A stretch of DNA of 64,000 nucleotides, taken from NCBI GenBank assembly GCA_905183005.1, contig CAJJDO010000013.1:299728-363727 (forward strand). Reading direction: 5' to 3'. Source of the DNA: Paramecium pentaurelia (taxonomy: Eukaryota; Ciliophora; Oligohymenophorea; Peniculida; Parameciidae). The notes under the pieces are model-generated. The model saw only the letters and a program-made list of their open reading frames with translations. It was not told the DNA's origin and made no database searches. A program made the position numbers and the translations under genes. This document shows, one piece after another, positions 1-12,573 of this stretch (its first letter is position 1; the number at the start of each line of letters is the position of its first letter).

Positions 1-1034
1 TTGAAAAAATAAAATATACCAAATTATCATGAAGATTATCATCAATGTATATTATAGATATATATTATTAGTTTCATCATCTTAATATAGTCCATCTGAT
101 TAGAGTCAAGGAACTGGATCAGAATAAGAAAATGATGAAAATAAAAAAGATTAAAAAATAGTATCTGAAAGAATGCAAAAGTTAATTGATAAAGATTTAT
201 AAATCATGAGATTTTTCTAATAAACTGTTCTTGAACATTCAGAATTAGCATAACTTAGTGTAGACAATGATATTGTGACATATGGTTTTACTGCTTATCA
301 TAGATTAGAATTTCTTGATTTTATTTTATCTTTTGGAATGGATTTCGATTCTATTGATTAGTTTTATTAAATGTAAATAATCTTAATATTTATTATATTA
401 TAGATTACAAAGAGAAAAACCCTAATGTTTTTCAGCTGAGTATAAACCTAGTAATGATGAATTTAAAAAGTATGTTAAAGAATTTTATTCCCTCCTTTTG
501 GATTATGAATAATTCAAAGATAAGAGAAATATTGCATTTTGTAATATCAATCCTAAGGATATATTTTATAGAATTTGTGGATTAATGTATTTGAAAAAGA
601 AATACTAATTCTATTAAAATAGATAAGCAAAATTTACTATAAAACATGAAAGTATACACAATCAATTTAAATCTTTTTTTAGACTATCAAAAAAATAAAG
701 TACAAAAAGATTAAGAATAAATTATATACAAAAATGAAGAGTGGACTAATTTCGATGATTTTACTCTTTGTAAATACATAGCTGAGAAGGGTTTTAATGC
801 AAGTATATTGAATTACTTATTATTTTAGTTGATTAAATTATGGAAGATCAAGGTTACTTTTAATTTGCTTCAGAATTGTAAGAATATCCATTCTGGTTCA
901 AACTATTCAGAAAAATTGATTAAGTGCCATTTGAATAGATATAAAATGAAGAATAAGTGAAGAAATATCTGAAGTATTGGATATAGTAAAGATGTTTAAT
1001 GTTAATGAGTTTAATTATTGATTCTGAAGAATGA
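1..1034 (+). CDS. CHD-like chromatin remodeler, C-terminal part (5' end outside window)
   Basis: The reading frame is open from the window edge and ends at TGA 1032-1034. Four short introns restore one frame, for example 47-71 (25 nt), a 31-nt intron starting near 382, a 31-nt intron near 653 and a 26-nt intron near 810. The best clue is the segment YGFTAYHRLEFLDFILSFGM, which resembles the 'GF..R.R..F...I..FG' helix found C-terminal to the helicase of CHD-family ATPases (SANT/SLIDE-like region). The ATPase itself would lie upstream of the window. The rest is acidic and lysine-rich with a late YPFWFKLFRKID stretch that I do not recognise. CHD assignment is inference from one motif; the presence of a real, intron-containing gene is much surer. 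Confidence 0.5.
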
Positions 1035-1333
1035 AAATAAAATTATATAATTATATTTATAGAATAATATTAAGTAAAGACAAACCAAGTTAATCTACAC
1101 CAATAATTAGAGTTTGTCTATAAATATGAAATCTCTAAATAAAATAGATTAAATTAAAAATGTTAATAATATTCTTATTTATTAATTATTACAAGTTATC
1201 ATCAGTTAATATAAGAATAATGAATTAACTTTTAAGTAATAATTCTATATTAGAAAAAATGAATAAATTGAAGATCTTGAAAATATACAAAAAAATAAAT
1301 GATTTTAATATTTTGTTGATTTTTATATAAATA
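1035..1333. other. intergenic, convergent 3' ends
   Basis: Very AT-rich spacer between the end of the plus-strand gene and the end of the minus-strand kinesin. I see no coding frame, repeat or RNA in it. Confidence 0.5.
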
Positions 1334-4300
1334 TCAATTTTAATCATCAACAATAAATTCACCAATAGCATTTTACATTTGCAATAAATTTTTTGATGGT
1401 TTCCATATTTTAATTAATTTATCTTATCCTCCACTTATAACTAAATGATTGTCTTAAATAACATGTAAAGCATTTATTTATTACTAAAATAAGAATATAA
1501 ATTACATTTGAAGCAGTAATTTCATGAAGTAACTAGAATTTCCCTTCTTCATTAACTTTTATGGCCCTAACATTACCATCTTTAGAGGCTGTATATATTA
1601 ATTTTAAATTTTTATCAACTAAAAATTAATTTTAAAAATACTTGTTAAAGCTGTAATTAAATCCTTATGTATACTGTCATTTGTTGTAATTTCTAAACCT
1701 GTTTACTAATTCCACAACAACATTCTCTTACTCAATGAACTAATTAATTTTTTTTAAATATATTTTACCAACTTATTATATAGTCACTAAAAGAAGCAAC
1801 TCCTGTTACTTTATCCAATTATGGGGGCTATAATTATTAAATTTAATTATATTTATTTTTATTAAAAGGAATCCTTTTTGTATAATGTTTTAAAGTTCCA
1901 TAAATCAACTCAGAATTTTCATCAGAACCATAAAGACTTAATATATCAGAACCTTTTTCAAATTCATACAAAATACTTAAATAGTATTTATTATTTACTT
2001 ATTTTATCTAGAATCCCAAATATTTAAGGCATTAGAATTAATTGACTTTCCAGCTGCTACTAATAATCCATTGATACTAGTAATTGATTTGATTTCTTCA
2101 ATAGATGATTTAAGTAGTCCTTTACACATCAATGTTAAAGGATCATATAAAGATATTTGAGATCCATGTGACACAGCAAAAGCATCTCTATTAGCCCAAT
2201 AATAAATGGATCTACAATGATTACTTTGATCTATTGTACTAATAAGTTATTGAGATTCTATATCCCAAACTTTAAATTATTTATACTATCCAGAACACAA
2301 TATATTGTCTTTTGTATATAATGATAAGACTGGTTAATCATGTCCTTAAATAGATTTTACAATACTAAAAATATATTAATATTTACTCATAATTAATAAT
2401 CTCTTAAGATGAATTTAATTATTCAGTGATCCAATGTTAAGAAACAGAATTTCTAATTCTCATACTTGATCCTAATTATCCAATTGATTTTACATGAGTC
2501 AAGGCCAAAGGTAATTATTCTTGTTTTAATTCTTTACTAATTGAATTTCTAATAGAATGATATGATTATGAATGTTATAATTATTGACTTATTCCTATTG
2601 ATTTATCTTTCTATTATTTATTTATTTATTCACTATAAAAGTTTTTATAATAATCTAATTCTATGCTTGTTGTTCGATATTGATTTTACAATGCTTAAAG
2701 TTTTCTTTTATAATCATTTATCTACCTTTTTAGATCATCTATAGGAGTATTTTATCTAGTTGATTTTTTGATAGGACTAGGTTTAGCATTTATAAGTTCC
2801 TAATTTGTTTAATTTAATTCCTCTATTTATTGGGCATATAAAGTCATTTAATAATGATCTTTGACCCAATTATCAATAACATATCTAAACGATCTTGTAC
2901 ACCAATTTGGTAAATCTTTGAAGTATTAATTTGTTAATACTATTGTGTAATAATCATTAGCCTTTTAGGAAATCATTCGATAATCATTTATTTTTTATAG
3001 CTAGAATTCAATTGTTTCTAATATATTTTCTCTTTTTTATTAAAAATCATTTAATTCTAATTCAAATTATTAGATATTTTCAATGCTACAAATAGCACTA
3101 TTTTATGTAATATCAAATTAAAGTTAATCAATTTTAATTTATAATGAGCAAATCTTAACTTCTATTTATCTTAATTCTTCTTAAAGTTCTTCTAATTTAG
3201 AATATTCTTTTGTTATTTATTCCTCAGCTTATTCTCCAAGAATTAATTCTGTAAACAAATCATCTATTTATTTTTCAAATGTATCATATTATAAAGATTT
3301 ATTTGGATTATATCTATTATGTTATTTGATAATTAACTTTTCATTTTTTTATTTTTATAATTCATCTTCCTTTCTTTTTAATTATACATCTTTTTTTGTA
3401 TTTTCATTTTTTAATTTACTAACTAATGTATCTTACTATATTTTTTATTTTTTAGCATAAATTAACTCTTTATGTTTTTACTCCTTATCTTTTATGTATT
3501 TCTCATTTTCTTATTTCATTTTCTTAATCAAATCAACTTTTTATTTTTTCATTTATTCTATATTAGTTCTTAATTCTTTCACTTAACATTCTTAATCTTC
3601 CAATTTCTTTTACAATTATTTAGATGTCAATTCTTTTTATCTCATATCTAAGATTTTAGTTTCATATTCTGATATTTTCAATTTAAGTGAATTCATTTAT
3701 GCAGAATCCTATTTAGTATTCAATTACTTTTATAATTTAGCCTTTTCTTCTTCTAATATAGATATTTATTTTAAATAGTTTTGTTTATCATCTTATAATA
3801 ATTAAATTGTCTCTATTTTTATTTTATCCAATTCCTAAAGTTGATATTCCTATTCTTCAATCTATAAATCTTTTTATATTATTTCAGAATCATCTAATTC
3901 AAAATCATCATCAATTTAATCAACATCCTATTTTTGTCTCTCTAATCTCATTAATTCATGCTACTTTTATCTCAATAGCTTTTGATCTCTGCGTGCTTCC
4001 TATACTAAGTTATATATCAAATTACATTACTTTTAATAATTAATCATTATTAGATTATAAGAGGAATATTCTTTATTCTTGTTCTTAGACTATCTTCTTT
4101 AAACTAGCTATTTCATTATAATATGTATCTAACCCTTGATCTTCATTAAAATTATATTAGATATTGTATTTTTATAAAATTCTAAAATATATATTAATAC
4201 ATTACTTCTTAGCATCTTGAAATTATTTCATAATTTGATCTCTTTATTTCTTTGCTTTATAACATTCTAGCATACTTTCACTTAAGCCTTTTTAAGAATT

Positions 4301-5721
4301 CTAAAGTTCTCTTTATAAACTATTTAATTATTTTTCTAATTGATAATTTTAATTTTTTAATTTAAGAATAGTCTCTCCATGTTCTAAACAATTTTATTAT
4401 GGTCCAGAACTTGGAGATATTGATTCATAAATTTATATAGCCATAGATTTTACAGAATCTGTATTAATATTATTATCTTAAAGTATTTAAGCATATTGTT
4501 TAATTTAATCTTAAAGACCAAATATTTATTATTTTAATGCTAATATTTATGCAGCATGAGGATCCTTATATAAAAATAACTAATACTCTGTTTTAAGTAG
4601 GTTTATTTTTAATTTCTCTTGCTCTACTAGCATATTTCAAAGTATTAATTGTTTCTTCATAATTACCAGCTGAAGGTGAAATACATGCTATCATGTAAGT
4701 ATTCGAATTACCACCCAAAGAATCTTAAAGAATTCTATAAAATTATTTAAATCTATAAATACCTTGTTAATTTACTTTCTCTATATGGAACATGTGCTGA
4801 TTTTTTTTAATCACTTAATGTTTTAATTACATTACCTAATACTAAAAGACTTTAATTAATATTAATTCCTTCCTCCATCTACTTACCTATAGCCATAGTT
4901 TTTTTTAATCTCTCACTACCTGCTAAATCAACAAAATGAAATTTGGCATTTAAAGATCCTTCCTCAGATTCCCGGTTTATTTCAAAATATATTGTAAATA
5001 TTGCATGAGATCTTGAACTATTTAAATTCATTTAAGTTGCTGCTGTTGTTCTATGTGTTCCTCCTTTATTTAATATTGATAGCATATCCTATGGATTAAT
5101 CACTGCTATTGATGTCAAATTTTGAATTGAAATTGTATGATCCTTTTCTTCTCTTATTGTTGGTTATAAATTTGATTTCATTGTTGATTCATTTAACAAA
5201 TCAATTATTTATTCATTATATAATTCTACATATGAACATGTAATAATGATATCCTATTCTTATTTTCTTTTCTCCACTTCATCAAATAAAAAATATACTG
5301 CTCTTGGTATCATTCCCCATTCATTTTAGTCTATGCATTAATCACAATATTAAACCAGAATATTGATCCAAACCTGATGTTCCCATTGTAAAGGTTTTCC
5401 CAGAACCAGTTTAGCCATATGCCAATATTGTACTATTATATCCCTCAAAGCATCTTAAAATTAAATTTGTTACACAACTAAATTTAGAAATAACATAATT
5501 ACCAATCAAAAATCTCTTCTTAATTGGAATCCTAATTGAATACATGATCAAAAGTAAAGATCTTTCCACTTTATGGCAAAATTATCTATATTCATTATAA
5601 TTCATACTCTATTGTTCTCAGTCTTTAAACAGCATTCATCCTTAGCATTTAGTTCCTTATTGCTTAAAGGTCTCACTCTCACTGCCACTTATACATTTAA
5701 TTATTAAGTTTGAATATCCAT
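1334..5721 (-). CDS. kinesin motor with coiled coil and C-terminal WD40 repeats (KIF21-type, kinesin-4 family)
   Basis: Starts with MDIQTQQLNVQVAVRVRPLS at 5721, a standard kinesin beta-1 strand. The P-loop reads AYGQTGSGKTFTMG (about 5375-5425), the switch II region NAKFHFVDLAGSERLKK, followed by NQSLLVLGNVI and SLGGNSNTYMIACISP. About 2 kb of charged heptad-like coiled coil follows (roughly 4400 down to 2700). The last third is a beta-propeller: YKQFKVWDIES, NALNIWDSR and, near the end, QDKLIKIWKPS. Motor plus WD40 tail is diagnostic of KIF21A/B-type kinesins, which act as plus-end motors and microtubule growth regulators, here probably in cilia or cortex. Several 22-31 nt introns interrupt it, for example GTATGAATTATAATGAATATAG just after the first exon. 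About 1,400 codons, slightly shorter than animal KIF21. Stop is TGA (TCA at 1334-1336). Confidence 0.88.
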
Positions 5722-5883
5722 TTTAATATTCTAACTAAACTCAATTTTTATATAAATACATTCTTAAAAAATTAACTATTCATATTATCACATTAATATC
5801 CATCCAAAACTTTTGATCTGCAATATTCTATTTACTATATCAAGTAAATTAATTATAAAAAGAAAGGAAAATTATATACTGTA

Positions 5884-6310
5884 ATGAAATTAAAATCCTA
5901 AAATTTTAATTGATTAAGTGCAATTGGGTCAACAATTCTCATTTAAACTTGTTTTTGATAATGGATTAATTTATAATAATATAATAGAACAATATTTAAA
6001 TAGATATCTTAATAAAGAAATTATAAAAATCATCTTTTTAAAATCTCTGATTATAATTTGATAATAGTAAAGATAATATAGAATAATTTTAATTTCTAAT
6101 ATAAATTTATTATCATATAATCATATAAATTGAACTTATATATGATGATATTGAAATTCTTGATTTTGCTTTAATAGATACCATTATAAAGGTTAAATAA
6201 ATTCTCATTAAAAAATTGATATACAAAATCATAATAATAATTTTAATTTTATTGAATAATACAAAAATATTTAATTATTCCCTTATAATAGTAGAGTTCT
6301 TGCATTTTTC
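5884..6310 (+). CDS. possible small gene, exon structure unresolved
   Basis: Two open stretches in different frames read like protein: one with GQQFSFKLVFDNGLIYNN and, about 200 nt later, one with IELIYDDIEILDFALIDTII. A short intron could join them, but I could not place a convincing splice pair or start; the nearest ATG (about 5883) runs into TGA after nine codons. It lies between two minus-strand genes. It may be a degraded gene or chance. No family recognised. Confidence 0.22.
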
Positions 6311-6394
6311 ATGATTAATTTTTAATACTATAATAAATGATTTTAGTAACTTTTAATGTAGTATTGTAATATATAATAATATTATTATAATCAG

Positions 6395-8366
6395 TCAAGA
6401 TAATTTATTCATTTTATTATAAAAATTTGTTTCTTAGTAATCAGTTGAATAATAATCATTATAGTCAATTGGGTCATTGATATATTCATTTTTATTTAAT
6501 TTATTGGTTTACTAATCTAATAAATCTTATAATGCATAGTCCATTTGATTAAAGTCTCTTTTTTATTATAATACATCTATATCATCTAATCTATCAAGTT
6601 TATCTAAAATAGATATAAATAAATAAAAAATACTAGAATATCTTTAAATAACATCTTTAATTTCATCCTCTTCTTATATATAATAAGGATGAGTACTACT
6701 AATTAAAGAAACATAATCTGATTTTGGAATAATTGAATTACTTTCTATTTTTGTATAATCATAATTATTAATAGGTTTAGAATCCAAATAACTTTTAGCA
6801 ATATACAATTATTAACGATTTTAATAATCTTCTTGTAAATCAAATTCATTATTTTTTAATTCTTAACCTGATCTACGATTAATGATAACATCATCATCTT
6901 CATTTTAAAGTCTTTAATCTAAAATCTTTTCTTTATTTTAATTATTCAATCCAATTTAAAAATTTTGAGATACAGACCCTATTTACGTATTGTCTGTGAT
7001 AATTTCATATAAATCTTTATTGACATCATCATTATTTCCTAAGAATGGATCAAATGAATTATAATTTAATTTCTATCTTCTTGGAAATGTATATTTAATT
7101 TGATCTGGTGTTTATTATCTTTAAGCTGATTCAATAATTTATCTTGTTTTTTCTTAATTTAAAAATGCTTAATATAATTCTCTTTATCTAATGTCATCTA
7201 TAATTTAAGTAGATCTAAGTTCTTCTTTTAATTTTCTAATTTATTCTTCATTATAATGTCTTTATTCATTTGCCTTCATTAAATGACTTTTTAATGAAAC
7301 TACTTATTCAGAAACTTAATTAGTTTGAAGATTCATTTCTTATCTTAATCTATTTAATTCAACATTTATTGTATCTCTAACAGTCTTTTCAACTTCTATA
7401 GGTAATTCTTTAATAATTCTTTATTCAATTCTAGATTACAATATATCATTCCTTTAGTCTCTATAAGCTTTTTCAGCTTCTTAAATAGGAGTTCTTTATC
7501 TGACTCCTGTTTTAGCATTTTTTCTATTTTATTATTCAATTAATTCATTTTAATATCTCAACATTTCTAATCTCTTTAATGCTTTTAAACCATCAATATC
7601 AAAATTTGTTTATTAAAGATTTCTTTTTTCTAATTTATCAATTCCAAATTCATCTTTCATTCTTCTTTCTATTTCCTCTCTTTCTCTTAATATTCTTAAA
7701 TCATCTAATTCTTTATCTCTCTTTATTTTTAATTTCTCTTCTTACTTCTTTCTTTCTGCTATTTCCATTTATGAAATTAATTCTCTTTATAATACAAATT
7801 ATTTTTATTTTTTTTCAGCCTAAGCTATTTATTCACCAATATGACTTAATTAACTTTAATTCATACTCTAAATATTATAATCTTTTACATTATTTGATGT
7901 AGGTAGATGTATCATACTTTGATTTGAAGTTACTAGCCTTTGTGTTTAAATAGGTAATTGACTAGCACTTAAATATTCAGGTTAATTAAATTGAACAGAT
8001 GAAATAGACGGACCAAAAATTTAAGCTGAAGACATATTAGGGTCCATTGGATTTCTTCTGGTTGTCTAAACACAATCTTATATTTTACAGTTATATTTCC
8101 ATATTAATCTCTTAATGGTGCACCTCCTCCTCCTCTTCCATAATTATTTAGTGGATTTTACAATTATAATTCCTAATAAATTAACTAAAATGAAAAACCA
8201 TTAGTCGCTCTTAAATTCTCTCTTATTGCTCTCTTATCTTCTTTTATTCAATTTATTATCTTAAAGTATCTCCATACTACTTTTTATTGATTTACTCTAA
8301 AGTTGGTTCACTTATTGGCAATGCACTTGAATTTTAAAGATTAGGTACTGATTAAGAGTTAATCAT
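6395..8366 (-). CDS. coiled-coil protein with GRGGGGAPLRD motif (CSPP1-like, ciliary/centrosomal)
   Basis: The start is MINSQSVPNLQN at 8366 (an upstream ATG runs into TGA after seven codons) and the stop is at 6395-6397. An early YGDTLRQQIEQKK motif and NNYGRGGGGAPLRDQYGN are a pair seen in CSPP1/CCDC66-like centrosome and cilium proteins of ciliates. A 23-nt intron (GTAAAATATAAGATTGTGTTTAG on the minus strand) follows the glycine motif. The middle is a long charged helix (KKQEEKLKIKRDKELDDLRI and onward), the end acidic and Q/N/D-rich. Between the QQIEQKK block and the glycine block the frame shifts by two bases with no good intron, so either a splice site is non-canonical or there is an indel. 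About 640 codons. The role at basal bodies or axonemes is inferred from the motif pair only. Confidence 0.65.
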
Positions 8367-8613
8367 AATAAATTAATATTAATCATATTTCTATTTATTT
8401 TATTTTAGGTTTCTTATAAAATCTTGATTTGGTAATCAATTTAAAATAGAGGTTATTTCCCATAATTTTAGTTAAGGGTGTACATTTTATAGAATAATCA
8501 TTATTTCTCTTACTTCTTTAATATTTTTATATATGATTTAATCTACTGTTTTATATGGGTTATTTCATTCTTAATACCCCTTAACTCCTTAGTAGAGTAA
8601 TAATTTCTCTATC

Positions 8614-8916
8614 TCAGACTATGCTTGAGATTTTTCTAAAGATTTTATCCTATATATTAAGCTAACTATTAAGTTTTCTTTAGGAGTAACTTTAATATTA
8701 ACTTTGATTGATAATTTAAATAACATTATATTAATTATTATCAAAGAAAAAGATAGTTTTTTAAGTTTTAATTTAAATTTCTTAATTTCTTCCTTAGAAA
8801 AGTATAGAACCACTTCTAATAACTTTAATATTTTAATTCTTTATTAGGTTTTCTTTGTTTATACAATGAGTTACTATTCTATAAAGATTATTATGTATAA
8901 ATTGTTCTGATTTCAT
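8614..8916 (-). CDS. hypothetical protein, 100 aa
   Basis: A single-exon frame of 100 codons starting MKSEQFIHNNLYRIVTHCIN at 8916 and ending at TGA (TCA 8614-8616). It is rich in Q, N, I and K, like other coding frames here, with GSILFQGRNQEIQ in the middle. No transmembrane segment or known domain. The start lies only 44 bp from the divergent histidine kinase start at 8961, so the two would share a tiny promoter. A standard-code frame on the same strand is a shadow of it. Could be a real small gene or a chance open frame. Confidence 0.4.
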
Positions 8917-8960
8917 TTGGAACTTCAAATATTTGGTATTAATTAATTTTTTTAATAATT

Positions 8961-11216
8961 ATGTATCTGTCCAAATTAATTAGACTCTTTAGAATAAAGG
9001 AACCTTTTTTATCTCAATAAGAAATAGATCAGGAATAAGAGGCCTTGATATAAGTTTAAAAGAAGATTAATTTTGTTATGGAGATCTTTAAAAGCGTACT
9101 AGAGTTTCTATTGGGATATAGGTTATTACCAAATTTGTATGCATTAACATTTTTCCTATTATCTCTATCAAGTTTAAGCTCAATAATATTAATACATTTA
9201 AAAACCAAAATAAATCCACTTATTAGGGTTTTACATTCATTATTGTTTACAGCACTTTATTTGTATAAATTTTAAACGTCAGATTTTTTGTTTATTTATT
9301 TGATTTATGTTTCCTCAGCAATAGAATTGGATGCAATGAAAGTGTTCTATTATTTAGGATTTTAAGTTATTTATGAAACATTAAAACCTGAAAATTTTGT
9401 ATTAAATAATGGTGAACAAATATTCTCTTGGTTAATTTTATGTACAATTTATCTAAATTTATTTGTGACAAATAAAAAAAAATTATCTGTTACATTTCCA
9501 TAATTTAGTATTGCAAAAGATGCAGAAAGCTATGATGAATAATTATTTGATATTAATGAAAAACAGTACCTTATTATTTTAAATGTAAATTATTATTGAT
9601 ATTTAATAATAGGTAAGAAATCATGAAGTTTTATATGTAAATAAACCATTTCTAAAATAATTCGGAGCTTAAACTAATATTTTAAGAAAATTAGAATAAT
9701 TCATTCTTCAGACTGATCATGAATATAACATTGATGGTAATAAATCAACTGATCATTATTTTACTAAATCTACAAATATATTAGAAAGTCTTAATCATTA
9801 AGATCTATTTTTATAGACACCATTTGTTGCTTAGGCATAATTGGATAATTAAACATATAAGATAAATATGTAATAATGTACTTGGAAGGGATAATAAAGT
9901 TATGCAATTACTATTATTAACATAACAGATGATTAAATGGTTATGGAATTGAAGAAATTAGATTCTTATAAAGATAATATCCTTGCCACTGTTAGTCATG
10001 ATTTAAAAAATCCTATAGGAGCTATTTATTAAACTCTTTTATTTGTTTAAGAGGATTTATAAAAATTAATTCAATAACAATAAGATTTATAATAAAGTGT
10101 TTAATTTATAGATATTTGCATCAATAATATCTTATTTTTATAAAGTTTTGTTAAGGATTTATCTGATTTTTAGATGATAAAAATGTAAAAATTAAAGGTA
10201 TTAATAACAGAATTTGATATTTTACATCTTTGTTAGTAAATTTAATAAGCTTTTCAATTGTAATTATAAATAAAGTAAATTGAATTTCATATTAAAAATA
10301 AAGCAGAAGACACTTTAATTAAAAATGATGAAGTTAGATTAAAATAAGTTTTATTTAATTTAATTTCTAATTCTTCCAAATTTACATCTAATGGACAAAT
10401 ATCATTACATATTACAGATAACAATCAGGATATTTAAGAATTTTATGTTAATGTTAAAAATTAAATGAAACAAAATAAATCTAAACAAAGTTTATGTTAA
10501 TTAGATGAATAATTAAATAATTTAATATTAATTACTGTTTCAGATACAGGAGTTGGTATTAGTGATGAAGTTAAAGGTTAATTATTCAAAAGCTACAGTA
10601 CATTTGATGGTGAGAAAAAATAGAATAGGTAAAGAAATCTTCAAATAATAGGAATGGAGTAGGACTAGGATTAATGATTAGCAAATAGTTGTGTGGATAT
10701 ATTGGACCTTTGAAATACATTTATATTAACAGTAGAATTGGAGTTGGAACCAATTTTTAGTTTGTTATTTATAGAATTCATCATGATGATATTGACAATG
10801 TTGATGATTAACCAATTTAAATTCATTAAGTCAGATATTAGAAAATACCTAAGTAAACACCTTAAAATAAATAAAGAAGTGTTTTGCTAGTAGATGATGA
10901 ACTATTCAATAATGCAACTAATAAATAGTTGTTTTAGTAATGTGGAGTCAATTAAATTTAGATAGCTTATTCTGCCAGTGAAGCAATCTAGATGGTAAAA
11001 TAAAAGTAATTTGATATAATATTACTTGATATCAATTTACCAGATAAGAGTGGAATATCATGTATAAGGGATTTTAAGAAATTTAACAGAAATGCTAAAA
11101 TTTATATACTTAGTGCATTTGATGATTAAGAAACAAGATAGCAGTGTATAAAAGAAGGAGCAGATCGTTTATTTTAAAAACCATTAACATAAAAATAAAT
11201 ATTAAATATATTATGA
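8961..11216 (+). CDS. membrane hybrid sensor histidine kinase with receiver domain
   Basis: About 734 aa. An N-terminal half with about five hydrophobic helices (residues roughly 45-190, for example TFFLLSLSSLSSIILI and FSWLILCTIYLNLF) precedes a PAS-like linker. The dimerisation/phosphoacceptor box is ATVSHDLKNPIGA (His near residue 336). The N-box is LKQVLFNLISNSSKF, G1 is VSDTGVGI, and G2 is NGVGLGLMISKQ, which is restored by removing a 23-nt intron (GTAAAGAAATCTTCAAATAATAG). The receiver follows: LLVDDE acidic pocket, ILLDINLPDKSG with the phospho-accepting Asp near residue 672, and the Lys in LFQKPL. All catalytic residues are present, so it should autophosphorylate and pass phosphate to its own receiver. 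A 28-nt intron lies at about 9584. The start MYLSKLIRLFRIKE gives the longest frame. The stop TGA at 11214-11216 overlaps the next ATG. Confidence 0.92.
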
Positions 11217-11769
11217 AAGCATCAAAATACTAAATAGAAAATCGTGATTATAATATAATCACATGTGTAGATTTTCATCCTTCTTAGCAACCCTTACCTC
11301 CTTTAAGGAAATTGGGTCATTCTTAAGATCATCCATTCCCAAAAAAAGCAAAATTTGAAGTTGCATAAGAATAAGCATAAATGCAACAGACATAAAATAC
11401 AAGAGACAATAAATCTCAATAAGAAATTAGAACAGTTAAACCTGGATCAATGATGAATGTTTCATCAGTTAAATTTGACTTTATTTCTTTCACTTAGGCA
11501 AAATCACAACCCTTTAATGATCTCAAATAAGAGATGAAAATTTTGCATAAAAAAAAAGTATAAATCAAAATATCTATATTTAGGGAGGAATGGGTGAAAT
11601 TGCTGATCTAGGAGGATTGTGCTATCCCAATTTTAATAAAGAATATTAAGAAAAAATTAAAGAAAATTAAACTGTTTTCAGAAAACAAAAAGGGGATTAT
11701 CCTGCTGTAACTGATCCTAAGTTCTCTTATGGTCCTTTTATGAAACCCTTTAAAAAATACAAATTTTGA
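11213..11769 (+). CDS. hypothetical protein, about 176 aa
   Basis: The frame runs from ATG 11213, which overlaps the histidine kinase stop (ATGA), to TGA 11767-11769. One 26-nt intron (GTATAAATCAAAATATCTATATTTAG) is removed near 11560. It is proline-, lysine- and glutamine-rich, with PLPPLRKLGHSQDHPFPKK early and KFSYGPFMKPFKKYKF at the C terminus, which suggests a small structural or axonemal protein. No domain recognised. The true start may be downstream (MQQTQNTRDN or MMNVSS), which would remove the overlap; the first ATG is in frame and uninterrupted, so both are possible. Confidence 0.6.
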
Positions 11770-11806
11770 TGATTTCATCATTTAATTTTTAATATAAATC
11801 AATTTT

Positions 11807-12037
11807 TCACCAAAAAAGATCATATAAAAAAATTACAAAATATATATAATACTTTTTATAACCATTTTGTTTTAGTTTAAAGTATATAATTAATTAGATA
11901 CTCTAAATTTATTATTCTTTTTTTTTAAATTCTTTCATGGCTTCGGTTTTTTTTCCTTCTCTTAAACTTGAAAAGTGAGCCTTCATTATTTAAGTATGAG
12001 CTCCTCTAGTTAGTTAGCCTTCACTAAAATTCGACAT
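11807..12037 (-). CDS. hypothetical small protein, 76 aa
   Basis: Frame from ATG at 12037 (MSNFSEGQLTRGAHTQIMKA) to TGA (TCA 11807-11809). The first 45 residues look like genuine basic, soluble protein (SSLREGKKTEAMKEFKKKEQ); the rest becomes AT-driven hydrophobic sequence, so the gene may end through an unseen splice or the frame may be fortuitous. It lies at the edge of the less AT-rich island. Nothing recognised. Confidence 0.33.
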
Positions 12038-12213
12038 GAAATCCCATCCTCATTCTTAAACAAATTCAGCTTTAAAGAGCTTAATTAGATCTATGTTAGG
12101 ATTCAGATAGCATAATTGAAGTAGGTGTAAAGATTTACTCTCATGAATATCATGAAAGGAACCAAGATATATACATTTTTTATAGGTTTTGTACATATGA
12201 GTCATAAACGAAT

Positions 12214-12573
12214 TCAGGTTTTTATACTGAAAGGCACCATTTTGGTAACAGGAAACTGGGAGCCTGCTTGCTATTCACCACGATGGCTAGGCTTTTCCAA
12301 TATCTCCTTAAAAATAGCTCCCAAAGATCTTGTTTCTATTTTCTTGGTCTCATGCAGTTATAGAATACCTTAGTGTACTTGTTCACTCCTTTAGACTGAC
12401 TCATAGGGTCTATCTATCTCTATTTCTTGCTAGCATTTCGAGTTTTAGAGAGTTTTTGCTTTCCCTACTTGTTTTTCTTTCAAGCATACTCTAATTCCAG
12501 CTTCTTTTACTTGATTTGGACCAGAATTTATTAGACTCATCTTAATCAGATATCGCTTCATTTCAAGCAGCAT
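12214..12573 (-). CDS. hypothetical protein, 119 aa
   Basis: Within a TGA-free stretch (12217-12720), the frame from ATG 12573 begins MLLEMKRYLIKMSLINSG and ends at TGA (TCA 12214-12216). Composition is charged and balanced (for example KKIETRSLGAIFKEILEK), with G+C higher than the neighbours. The opposite strand is also open here but gives a cysteine- and hydrophobic-rich string typical of an antisense shadow, so I favour the minus strand. No family recognised; a decayed or transferred gene is possible. Confidence 0.35.

Noticed and set aside
7579..7902. Plus-strand 107-codon hydrophobic frame
   Set aside because: Antisense of the charged coiled coil of the CSPP1-like gene; Leu/Phe strings arise from reversed Lys/Glu codons.
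12143..12373. 76-codon plus-strand frame in the less AT-rich island
   Set aside because: It opposes a better-composed minus-strand frame and reads as a hydrophobic, cysteine-rich antisense string.
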